From Streptomyces lacrimifluminis (GTDB lineage Bacteria > Actinomycetota > Actinomycetes > Streptomycetales > Streptomycetaceae): a DNA stretch of 64,000 nt. The position numbers and the translations under genes are program-made. Positions 33,942-41,143 of this stretch are shown piece after piece; the first letter of the stretch is position 1, and each line of letters starts with the position of its first letter. The notes beneath the pieces are model-generated. The model did not search any database. It was not told where the DNA came from and saw only the letters and a list, made by a program, of their open reading frames with translations. The DNA lies in NCBI RefSeq assembly GCF_014646095.1, contig NZ_BMMU01000004.1, positions 372,001 through 436,000 on the forward strand. Direction: 5' to 3'.

Positions 33942-34805
33942 ATGACCGTGCGGAACTTCGTTCCCGAAATCTGGAGCTCGCGGCTGCTCGTCGCGACCCG
34001 CAAGGAACTCATCTACGCCAGCCCCACCGTCGTCAACCGCGACTACGAGGGCGACATCGCCGAAGCCGGCGACACCGTCCGCATCACCTCGGTGTCCCGC
34101 CCGGCGGTCGGCACCTACACCCCCGGCTCGACGACGATCACCCCGGAGAAGCTGACCACCGGACAGCGCACGCTGCTGGTGGACCAGTCGAAGTACTGGG
34201 CGTTCTCCATCGACGACGTCGACAAGCGGCAGGCCAAGTCCAACCTGATCCCGCAGGCCATGAGCGAGGCCGCGTACTCCCTCGCCGACGTCGTCGACCA
34301 GTACGTCGCCGGGCTGTACACGCAGATCCAGGCGGCGAACTTCCTCAACCTGGTCGGCGCCCCGATCGACACCTACACCACCCCGACCGACGCCTACAAC
34401 AAGGTCCTCGTGCCGCTGCGCACGAAGCTGTCGAAGGCCAACGTGCCCAAGACCGGCCGGTACTGCATCGTCCCGCCGGAGTTCTACGCCTCGCTGCTGC
34501 TCGACGAGCGGTTCATCGCGGCCGACAAGGCCGGCACCGACCAGGGCCTGCGCAACGGGTTCGTCGGACGGGCGGCGAACTTCGACATCTACGAGTCGAA
34601 CAACTGCCCCGTCCCGACCGGCGACACCACGGTCGTGCAGGCGGGCGTGAAGGAGGCCGTCACCTTCGCCGAGCAGATCAACAAGACCGAGGCCTACCGC
34701 CCCGAGAACGGGTTCGAGGACGCGGTCAAGGGCCTGGCCCTGTACGGCGCGAAGGTCATCCGTCCCGACCACCTGGCCGCCGCGTTCATCAACCCCGCCG
34801 CCTGA
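33942..34805 (+). CDS. Major capsid protein (P22 coat/HK97-fold type)
   Basis: 287 aa from the ATG at 33942 with AGGAGG. It starts MTVRNFVPEIWSSRLLVATR, continues with GDIAEAGDTVRITSVSRP, LLVDQSKYWAFSIDDVDKRQ, and VPKTGRYCIVPPEFYASLLL, matching the P22 gp5-like coat family. The short N-terminus (no delta domain) fits the separate scaffold gene before it. It builds the icosahedral shell. Confidence 0.93.
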   Translation: MTVRNFVPEIWSSRLLVATRKELIYASPTVVNRDYEGDIAEAGDTVRITSVSRPAVGTYTPGSTTITPEKLTTGQRTLLVDQSKYWAFSIDDVDKRQAKSNLIPQAMSEAAYSLADVVDQYVAGLYTQIQAANFLNLVGAPIDTYTTPTDAYNKVLVPLRTKLSKANVPKTGRYCIVPPEFYASLLLDERFIAADKAGTDQGLRNGFVGRAANFDIYESNNCPVPTGDTTVVQAGVKEAVTFAEQINKTEAYRPENGFEDAVKGLALYGAKVIRPDHLAAAFINPAA

Positions 34806-34820
34806 TCGGAGAGTCACAGC

Positions 34821-35189
34821 ATGGCGACAACGCAGATCCCGTACTCCAGCCTGGTCCCGAACGGGAACCTGGCGCAGCCGGCCGGTACGACCACGGTCGT
34901 CGCGCCGACGAACAACATGCAGATCTCCAACGCGTTCCCGGAACTGACCGTGCTGCGGGTGGTGAACACCGGCGTCCAGCAGGTCATCACGGTGAAGGCA
35001 GGCGACAATCCGCCCGCGCTCGCCGCAGGACAGGGCGACCTCGCCGTCACGGTCGCCGCGACGACCGGCGTGCAGTTCATCGGCCCGTTCGAGTCGGGCC
35101 GGTTCGTGCAGTCCGACGGCAGCATGATGATCGAGGCCGCGACCGTCGACGCCACGATCACCGCGTTCAAGATCCCGAGGAACACCTGA
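34821..35189 (+). CDS. Probable capsid decoration protein
   Basis: 122 aa from the ATG at 34821. Beta-rich: MATTQIPYSSLVPNGNLAQP, ELTVLRVVNTGVQQVITVKA, TTGVQFIGPFESGRFVQSDG. It follows the capsid gene by 15 bp, where head decoration proteins normally lie. No cysteines. It may stabilise the shell. Confidence 0.65.
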   Translation: MATTQIPYSSLVPNGNLAQPAGTTTVVAPTNNMQISNAFPELTVLRVVNTGVQQVITVKAGDNPPALAAGQGDLAVTVAATTGVQFIGPFESGRFVQSDGSMMIEAATVDATITAFKIPRNT

Positions 35190-35190
35190 C

Positions 35191-35664
35191 ATGGCCGAGA
35201 CGATCTACGTGCGCGGGGAGGGCGGGGCCATCATCGCGATGGACCTGCCCCTCCCCGAGGCGATCCAGGAACGCTTCGACCGAGGCCTGATCCAGCGCGT
35301 CAACGAGGACGGCACCCCCTACGCCGTCGCCCCGGCGCCGAAACCGAAGCCCGCGAAGGGCAGCGTGCTGACCGAGGGGCTGGTGCCTCGCCCTGGCTTC
35401 CGGGCGGGCAAGGACGACTGGGTGCTGTGGGCCATGGCCGTGCACGCCCTGCCCGAGGCCGATGCCCAGGCGATGACCAAGGCGCAGCTTCAGGAGCTGC
35501 CCGAACAGCCCACCGAGGGCGGGCCGCCCGCACCTGGGGACGGCCGCCCGTCCGAGGACGCCACGAAGGCGGAGTGGGTGGACCACGTCGTCAAGCGGGG
35601 CCTGCTCGCCCGCGAGGACGCCGAGGCCTACACCAAGGATGACCTCATCGACATGGTCAGCTGA
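35191..35664 (+). CDS. Head-region protein of unknown function
   Basis: 157 aa from the ATG at 35191, one base after the previous stop. It has an acidic N-terminus, a proline/lysine linker (VAPAPKPKPAKGS) and a C-terminal helix-extension-helix-like part (EWVDHVVKRGLLAREDAEAY, TKDDLIDMVS), the kind of fold used to bind nucleic acid ends or partner proteins. Position suggests a head-completion role. Confidence 0.65.
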   Translation: MAETIYVRGEGGAIIAMDLPLPEAIQERFDRGLIQRVNEDGTPYAVAPAPKPKPAKGSVLTEGLVPRPGFRAGKDDWVLWAMAVHALPEADAQAMTKAQLQELPEQPTEGGPPAPGDGRPSEDATKAEWVDHVVKRGLLAREDAEAYTKDDLIDMVS

Positions 35665-35682
35665 CCGGGCAAGGAGGCGACT

Positions 35683-36276
35683 GTGGCGCTTGCCCCGCTG
35701 GCGACGCTCACCGACCTCGCGGCCCGCGGCCTGACCGTGACCGCCGAGGAGGAGACCGTCGCCGAGACCTATCTCGACGTCGCCTCGACCGCCGTGCGGG
35801 AAGCCGCGGGCGTGCCGATCTCGGAGACCACCTCCACGGTCTCCCTGGAAGGGCCGGCCACCCAGTGGCTGACCCTGCCCGGACCGCCCATCGTGTCGGT
35901 GACGTCGGTGGAGATCGACGGCGAGGCGGTCACCGACTTCAAGCTGCGCTCCCACCGGCTGTGGCGCCGGTGCGGCTGGTCACCCGGCTGTGATCCGTCG
36001 GAGGTCGACGTCACCCAGACCCACGGCCTCGCCACGGTGCCCTCGGACATCGTCGACCTGGTGTGCCGGATCACGGCCACCGCGCTCGCCGACTACCGGG
36101 CCGACCCGGACGGCGCGGGCCTCGCGGCCGTGGACATCCGCGCCGAACGGATCGGCGACTACTCCGTCACCTACGGAGATGCCGGGCTGATCACCACCAT
36201 GGAACTGCCCGACTACCTGCGCGAGCGGCTCGAAGCCCGTTTCGGTGGGGGCGTCTCCCTGCTGAGGTCGAGGTGA
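35683..36276 (+). CDS. Head-tail connector, adaptor (gp6/gp15-like)
   Basis: 197 aa from the GTG at 35683 with AAGGAGG. LATLTDLAARGLTVTAEEET, AETYLDVASTAVREAAGVPI, then a beta region ending in WLTLPGPPIVSVTSVEIDG; C-terminal GLITTMELPDYLRERLEARF. The helix-bundle-plus-beta layout is that of adaptor proteins attaching below the portal. Overlaps the next gene by 4 bp. Confidence 0.8.
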   Translation: MALAPLATLTDLAARGLTVTAEEETVAETYLDVASTAVREAAGVPISETTSTVSLEGPATQWLTLPGPPIVSVTSVEIDGEAVTDFKLRSHRLWRRCGWSPGCDPSEVDVTQTHGLATVPSDIVDLVCRITATALADYRADPDGAGLAAVDIRAERIGDYSVTYGDAGLITTMELPDYLRERLEARFGGGVSLLRSR

Positions 36277-36641
36277 GGGGCCGCGGCAACGTCGGCCGCC
36301 ACCTCAACCGGTGGCTGGAGGTGTGGCGCCCCACCCAGGTACCGGACGGGGCGGGCGGGCAGAGCACCACGCTCGTCAAGCAGGCGCTGCCGGTGCGGGC
36401 GAAGGTCGACCAGCCCACGCCCACCGAACGGATGGTCGCCGCGCAGTCCAGCTCCCGGCATTCGCACGACATCTTCCTGCTGCCGCGCACGGACGTGCGC
36501 CGCGGCGACGAACTGCGCGGCACCGACGACCTCGGCAACGCCCAGGTGTTCCGGGTCCAGTCGGTGGTGCAGCCGTCCACCCCCGTCTACTCCAAGGCTC
36601 TTGTCGAGCTGATCCAGGCAGAAGGAGAACCCGATGGCTAG
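36273..36641 (+). CDS. Head-tail stopper/joining protein
   Basis: 122 aa from the GTG at 36273. The centre VRAKVDQPTPTERMVAAQSS, DIFLLPRTDVRRGDELRGTD and FRVQSVVQPSTPVYSKALVE match the beta-barrel joining proteins of SPP1 gp16/lambda FII type. It closes the channel after packaging and docks the tail. Confidence 0.78.
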   Translation: MRGRGNVGRHLNRWLEVWRPTQVPDGAGGQSTTLVKQALPVRAKVDQPTPTERMVAAQSSSRHSHDIFLLPRTDVRRGDELRGTDDLGNAQVFRVQSVVQPSTPVYSKALVELIQAEGEPDG

Positions 36642-36972
36642 CCTCACTCTCATCGCGGTACCGGTGGCCACCGGCCTCGTCGACGTCGCCGCCCAGGCCG
36701 TCGCCGCGGCTGCCCTCGGTGACACCGCGCTCGTCGGACCGGGCCGGTTCCTGTACGTCAACAACGCCGACGCCTCGTCGAAGACGGTCACGCTCGCCAC
36801 CCCCGGCACTGTGAAAGGCCTCGCCATCGCGGACGCGACGGTCGTCGTGGCCGCCGGCAAGCACGCGATCATCCCGCTCGCCGAGGTCTACCGCGGCGCC
36901 ACCGGCCGCGCCGCCATCACCTACAGCGCGGTCACCTCGGTGACGGTCGCCTCGTTCGAGCTGGGCAGCTGA
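36634..36972 (+). CDS. Structural protein of unknown role
   Basis: 112 aa from the ATG at 36634, overlapping the stopper gene by 8 bp. Beta-rich and Ala/Val-rich: DTALVGPGRFLYVNNADASS, TVVVAAGKHAIIPLAEVYRG, and an end resembling the decoration-type protein (SVTVASFELGS). Probably a minor head or neck protein. Confidence 0.65.
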   Translation: MASLTLIAVPVATGLVDVAAQAVAAAALGDTALVGPGRFLYVNNADASSKTVTLATPGTVKGLAIADATVVVAAGKHAIIPLAEVYRGATGRAAITYSAVTSVTVASFELGS

Positions 36973-37151
36973 TGGCCGAGCGAGAGTGGCAGCTGCCCCA
37001 GTGCGAACCGCAGGAATGCCGCTCGCGGGCCGAGGAGCTGCTCGCCGTGGGCGCCACCGTCGAGGCCGTGCCGCGCGCCGTCGCGTGGGCACTGCTCGCC
37101 GTCGCGGGCGAACTGCACGAGATCCGCAGGCAGTCGCAGCGAAAGAGGTGA
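36972..37151 (+). CDS. Small neck-region protein
   Basis: 59 aa from the ATG at 36972 (its A is the last base of the previous stop). QLPQCEPQECRSRAEELLAV, then a helix AVAWALLAVAGELHEIRRQS. The two-cysteine start CEPQEC could bind metal. It is tightly packed between neighbours, which supports it despite its size; function unknown. Confidence 0.6.
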   Translation: MAEREWQLPQCEPQECRSRAEELLAVGATVEAVPRAVAWALLAVAGELHEIRRQSQRKR

Positions 37152-37157
37152 GTGCTC

Positions 37158-37535
37158 ATGCCTCGACGTGGGCGGGCGCGCGTGGAAGTGATCGGCCTGG
37201 ACCGGCTGGAGCGCCGCCTTGCCGAGGTGGTGCCGCAGCTGAAGGAGGCCGCGCAGGCCGCGGTGAAGGAGTCCGGGAAGGCCATGAAGGCGGACGTGCA
37301 GAACAACGTGCGCCGTGACACCAACAACCTGCACGACAGTGTCGGGGACACCTACGACAACGACGGTCTGCAGACGTCGGTGGGCTGGAGCAACCAGGAC
37401 GACCTGTATGCCGCCTTCCACGAAGCCGGCACCAAGAGCATGCCAGCCAACCCCACGCTGATCCCCGCTCTGGCCCGCGAGGGCACCGAGCTGGTGACCC
37501 GGCTGCGGGCCGAGGTGAGGGGGCATCTGCGGTGA
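37158..37535 (+). CDS. Tail-neck protein, HK97 gp10-like
   Basis: 125 aa from the ATG at 37158 (GAAAGAGGTG upstream); an in-frame GTG at 37152 is possible. VIGLDRLERRLAEVVPQLKE, helix AAQAAVKESGKAMKADVQNN, then YAAFHEAGTKSMPANPTLIP are standard for gp10-type proteins, which connect the stopper to the tail terminator. Overlaps the next gene by 4 bp. Confidence 0.88.
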   Translation: MPRRGRARVEVIGLDRLERRLAEVVPQLKEAAQAAVKESGKAMKADVQNNVRRDTNNLHDSVGDTYDNDGLQTSVGWSNQDDLYAAFHEAGTKSMPANPTLIPALAREGTELVTRLRAEVRGHLR

Positions 37536-37957
37536 GCATGCCCGTCTCCGACTCCGCCGTCCTGCCCCTGCAAATCGCCGTGCTCGCCAAACTGGGCGCG
37601 GACGCCGAGCTGATGGCCCTGGCGAAGGGCGTCTTCGACTGGGTCAAGGAAGGCCAGGCCTACCCGTACGTCGTGATCGGCGACTCGGTCGAGACGCCCG
37701 ACAACACCCACGACTCCCACGGATCGGTCACCGTCATCACGCTGCACGTGTGGTCGAAGTACCGCGGCTACGCGCAGGCCCTGACGATCGCCGCGCGGCT
37801 GCGCGCACTGCTGGAACACCGGCCGCTGACGATCGCCGGGCACCGGCACGTGGCCACCTATTTCGTGTCGCAGCAGACGCTGACCGACCCCGAACCGCCG
37901 GGCGACATCCGGCACGTACCCGTCTCGTTCCGGGTCCTGACCCAGGTCAGCCCTTGA
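37532..37957 (+). CDS. Tail terminator/completion protein (DUF3168-like)
   Basis: 141 aa from the GTG at 37532. FDWVKEGQAYPYVVIGDSVE, GSVTVITLHVWSKYRGYAQA, LEHRPLTIAGHRHVATYFVS, and PPGDIRHVPVSFRVLTQ follow the DUF3168 pattern. These rings cap the tail tube end for joining to the head. Confidence 0.87.
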   Translation: MSMPVSDSAVLPLQIAVLAKLGADAELMALAKGVFDWVKEGQAYPYVVIGDSVETPDNTHDSHGSVTVITLHVWSKYRGYAQALTIAARLRALLEHRPLTIAGHRHVATYFVSQQTLTDPEPPGDIRHVPVSFRVLTQVSP

Positions 37958-37990
37958 GATCCGACCAGCACCGAGAGGAAGTGACCGACC

Positions 37991-38422
37991 ATGGCCGGTG
38001 AGGACGCAACCGGGACACAGCTCCTGAGGGACTCCACAGGCTCCGGCAGTTTCGTGGTGATCGCGAGCGTCGAAGACCTGTCGGGCCCAGGACGGTCCCG
38101 CAACATGATCGACGTGTCCGCGCACGACAGCCCGGACAAGTACCGCGAGTACGTCAAGGGCATGAAGGACGGCGGCGAGGTCACCGCCACCATCAACTAC
38201 CGCCCCGGCGAGACCACCCACCAGCAACTCGACGCCGACTTCGAAGAGGACGACCTGCGCGACTACCAGCTGGTGATCCTCCCGGGCGATGCGGACGAGC
38301 ACACCTGGGACTTCACCGCGGGCATCAGCGACATCAGCGACGAGTTCCCCCTCGACGACAAGATGGCGAGAGAGGTCACCTTCAAGATCTCCGGCAAGCC
38401 CACCCTGACCCCCACCGGCTGA
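37991..38422 (+). CDS. Major tail tube protein
   Basis: 143 aa from the ATG at 37991. SRNMIDVSAHDSPDKYREYV, KGMKDGGEVTATINYRPGET, then LVILPGDADEHTWDFTAGIS and REVTFKISGKPTLTP: the tail-tube fold common to siphoviruses with the DVSAHDS region. It polymerises around the tape measure. Immediately followed by the chaperone genes. Confidence 0.9.
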   Translation: MAGEDATGTQLLRDSTGSGSFVVIASVEDLSGPGRSRNMIDVSAHDSPDKYREYVKGMKDGGEVTATINYRPGETTHQQLDADFEEDDLRDYQLVILPGDADEHTWDFTAGISDISDEFPLDDKMAREVTFKISGKPTLTPTG

Positions 38423-38445
38423 CGAACAACCAGAGGAGCACTGCC

Positions 38446-38853
38446 GTGGGCAGCATCAGAGACGCCATCCGCGCCGCGCAGGACATCAAGACCCAGAAGG
38501 ACGTGGAGCTCCCCGAGTGGGACGTCACCGTCGACGTGTGGGGCCTGCCCTCCGGTGACTGGGAGGCCTACCAGAACAAGCTGAACAGGATCCACTTCCA
38601 GGAGGGCAAGGCCGGCGCCGAGATGGCGGTCAAGTCCAACCGGGCGCAGATCGTCGCCAAGGCCCTGTACGAACCGGGCACCGACCGGCTCGTCTTCCCC
38701 GACCTGGCCGAGGGCATCGCGACCCTCAGCAAGAAGAATCAGGGGACTGTCGACGGTCTGTTCAAGCTGTGCCGTCACCTCTCCGGCGAGGACCGCGACT
38801 TCGAGCAGAAGGTGAAGGACGCGGAGGGAAACTCCGACGGCGACCAGAGCTGA
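38446..38853 (+). CDS. Tail assembly chaperone, G-like
   Basis: 135 aa from the GTG at 38446. Begins GSIRDAIRAAQDIKTQKDVE and VWGLPSGDWEAYQNKLNRIH; ends VKDAEGNSDGDQS. It lies between tube and tape measure, as G does in lambda. Near its end is the slippery heptamer GGGAAAC at 38826, allowing a share of ribosomes to read on into the T frame. Confidence 0.88.
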   Translation: MGSIRDAIRAAQDIKTQKDVELPEWDVTVDVWGLPSGDWEAYQNKLNRIHFQEGKAGAEMAVKSNRAQIVAKALYEPGTDRLVFPDLAEGIATLSKKNQGTVDGLFKLCRHLSGEDRDFEQKVKDAEGNSDGDQS

Positions 38854-39251
38854 GGCTCCTCTACGACCTGTCTGTCGCCTACCAGATTCCGCCGGACGAG
38901 GTCATGGACAGGTTCACCGAGGAGCAGATGGTGAACCTGGTCGCCTACCAGAACCTCTACGGGTTCATCACCCCGCGCCGCCTCGACATCGTCCTGGCCC
39001 GACTCGGGATGGACGTCGTCTCACCGCACCTGAAGAAGGGCGCCCGGCCCCGGCTGCGGGATCACCTGATGACGTGGTCGCGTGCGGACCGGCCACGCCG
39101 TAGCGGCAGGGAAATGCTCGGCATCGTCCAGGGCATCCAGGCGCAGTTCGACCAGGACCACGACACCGAGCGCGAACAGCGCGGCGAGCGCGCCCGCCGT
39201 GCCCGGCGCGCCCTGCGGACGAAGGAGGCATCGCGTGACGGTTCTCGATGA
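38446..39251 (+). CDS. Tail assembly chaperone GT, made by -1 frameshift
   Basis: Joined product: frame of 38446 up to the slip at 38826-38832, then the -1 frame to the stop ending at 39251. The T part reads KLRRRPELRLLYDLSVAYQI, with PPDEVMDRFTEEQMVNLVAY and LGMDVVSPHLKKG, and ends in a charged tail. No start with a ribosome site exists for the T part alone; the ATG at 38769 is out of context. Known logic: G and GT in a fixed ratio chaperone the tape measure and recruit tube subunits. Confidence 0.88.
38826..38832 (+). promoter_or_regulatory. Programmed -1 frameshift site GGGAAAC
   Basis: In the G frame the bases are read G GGA AAC; slipping back one gives GGG AAA, the X XXY YYZ form used in lambda-type tail genes (lambda uses GGGAAAG). 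It is 21 bases upstream of the G stop (38851-38853). Confidence 0.9.
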
Positions 39252-41139
39252 GGTCCTGGTCCGGCTCGGCGTCGACATGTCGGAGGCCGAGGGCGAGGTC
39301 GAGCGCGGCGCGGACGGCATCACCGGCCAGCTCGACGGGCTGGCCGTGGCCGGCGGCGCCGCAGCCGTGGGCCTCGGCGCCGCGTTCGCCGTGGGCCTCC
39401 AGTCCGCGATGGACATCTCGGCGGCCACCGACAAGCTTCAGCAAGGCCTCGGCCTGACCAAGCAGGAAGCCGACCGCGCCGGAACCCTGGCCGGTGAGGT
39501 GTTCTCCGACGGGTTCGGCGAATCCATGGAGGGCGTCGGGGACGCCATGGGCTCGGTGATCGGCGCGATGGGCAAGGTCGGTGACTTCACCGACGCCGAG
39601 CTGAAGGACATGACCAAGAGCGCGACCGCCCTGGAAAAGGTCTTCGGGATGGACATCCCCGAGGCCACCAACGCCGCCGGAGCACTCATCAAGCAGGGCC
39701 TCGTCAAGGACGGCACCGAGGCGTTCGACGTCCTGACCAAGGCCGCGCAGACCCTGCCCTCCTCGATGGCCGCGGACATCCCCGCGATCGTCAGCGAGTA
39801 CGGCACCCACTTCAAGCGGATCGGCCTGGACGCGGCGCAGGCCTTCGGCATGATGAGCCAGTTCGTGCAGGCGGGCGGACGCGACATCGACCAGGCCGCC
39901 GACGTTCTGCACGAGTTCGCACGCATCACCTCCGAGGAGACCCCCCGCGCCGCGGAAGGCTTCAAGGCGCTGGGCCTGGACGCGGACAAGATGCTCACCG
40001 ACATCGGCAAGGGCGGCAAACCGGCAGCGGACGCGCTCGCCCTGACCCTCGATGCCCTGCGCGGCGTCAAGGACCCCGCCAAGCAGGCCGAGTTGGGCGT
40101 GGCCCTGTTCGGTGACATGGCCGGTGAGGCGGCGGGCGCACTGCTGGCGATGAACCCCGAGACGGCGAAGGCCGCCACCGGCATGGATGACGTCGCCGGC
40201 GCCGCGAAGGGCGTCACCGACAGCATGGCCGCCTCGCCCGCGCAGCAGTGGGACAGCATCATGCGCACCGTGTCGACGACGCTCGGTCAGATGCTGCTGC
40301 CCGCCCTGCGGTTCGTCTCCGGCCTGTTCAAGGAACACCCCGGGCTGCTGCAGATCCTCATCCCGATCGTCCTCGGCCTGGCCGCCGGGCTGGCCGTCGC
40401 AGCCGCCGCGCAGTGGGTGATGAACTCCGCGCTCCTAGCTTTCCCCGGTACCTGGATCATCCTCGCCGTCATCGCGCTGATCGCGATCATCGTGCTGCTG
40501 TGGAAGAAGAGCGAGACGTTCCGCGACATCGTCCTCGCCGTTTGGCGCGTCGTCAGCGAGGCCATCGCCGCCCGCGTGCGGATGATCCTCGCCGTGATCG
40601 CGTGGCTGGCCGCTCTGCCCGGCAAAATCGGCGGCTGGTTCGGGCAGGCCAAGGACTGGGCGATCCGCAAAATGCTGGAGCTGGTGTCGTGGCTGGCCGG
40701 CCTTCCAGGGCGGGTCGGGCGCGCGGTGAGCGGGATGTTCGACGGCATCCCGCGATCCTTCCGTGGCGCGCTCAACGCCGTCATCGGTGCCTGGAACGGA
40801 CTGTCGTTCACGATCGGCGGCGGGTCGATCATGGGCGTCGACATTCCGTCGCTCACCCTGTCGACGCCGAACATCCCGATGCTCGCCGACGGCGGTATCG
40901 CCACCGGGCCGACCCTGGCGATGATCGGCGAGGGCGGCGAGGACGAGGTGGTCCTGCCGCTGTCCCGGCTGGAGCAGCTGCTCAACTCCTCGTCGCGGGT
41001 GTCCTCCAAACTCCAGCCGGCAGAGGCGCGGTTCGTGCTGGCCTTCGAGGGCGCCGACAACGCCTTCGTGACGTTCCTTCAGGAGATCACCCACCGCAAG
41101 GGCGGCGGCTCGATCGCCAAGCTCGCAGGGGAGGGATGA
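39235..41139 (+). CDS. Tape measure protein
   Basis: 634 aa from the GTG at 39235 (AAGGAGG 8 bases upstream), overlapping the T frame. Begins TVLDEVLVRLGVDMSEAEGE, an Ala/Gly-rich segment, then ATDKLQQGLGLTKQEADRAG and repeated helices; a hydrophobic zone near 390-440 (LLQILIPIVLGLAAGLAVAA, WIILAVIALIAIIVLLWK) and C-terminal MLADGGIATGPTLAMIGEGG, EDEVVLPLSRLEQLL. All are typical. By the usual 1.5 angstrom per residue rule the tail would be about 95 nm. Confidence 0.93.
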   Translation: MTVLDEVLVRLGVDMSEAEGEVERGADGITGQLDGLAVAGGAAAVGLGAAFAVGLQSAMDISAATDKLQQGLGLTKQEADRAGTLAGEVFSDGFGESMEGVGDAMGSVIGAMGKVGDFTDAELKDMTKSATALEKVFGMDIPEATNAAGALIKQGLVKDGTEAFDVLTKAAQTLPSSMAADIPAIVSEYGTHFKRIGLDAAQAFGMMSQFVQAGGRDIDQAADVLHEFARITSEETPRAAEGFKALGLDADKMLTDIGKGGKPAADALALTLDALRGVKDPAKQAELGVALFGDMAGEAAGALLAMNPETAKAATGMDDVAGAAKGVTDSMAASPAQQWDSIMRTVSTTLGQMLLPALRFVSGLFKEHPGLLQILIPIVLGLAAGLAVAAAAQWVMNSALLAFPGTWIILAVIALIAIIVLLWKKSETFRDIVLAVWRVVSEAIAARVRMILAVIAWLAALPGKIGGWFGQAKDWAIRKMLELVSWLAGLPGRVGRAVSGMFDGIPRSFRGALNAVIGAWNGLSFTIGGGSIMGVDIPSLTLSTPNIPMLADGGIATGPTLAMIGEGGEDEVVLPLSRLEQLLNSSSRVSSKLQPAEARFVLAFEGADNAFVTFLQEITHRKGGGSIAKLAGEG

Positions 41140-41143
41140 CGGT

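Noticed and set aside
33279..35192. Leftward 637-codon frame over scaffold and capsid genes
   Set aside because: Antisense shadow of recognised structural genes.
38769..39251. T part of the tail chaperone as an independent gene from the ATG at 38769
   Set aside because: The ATG has no ribosome site and the first 30 residues are out-of-frame G sequence; the frameshift explanation fits better.
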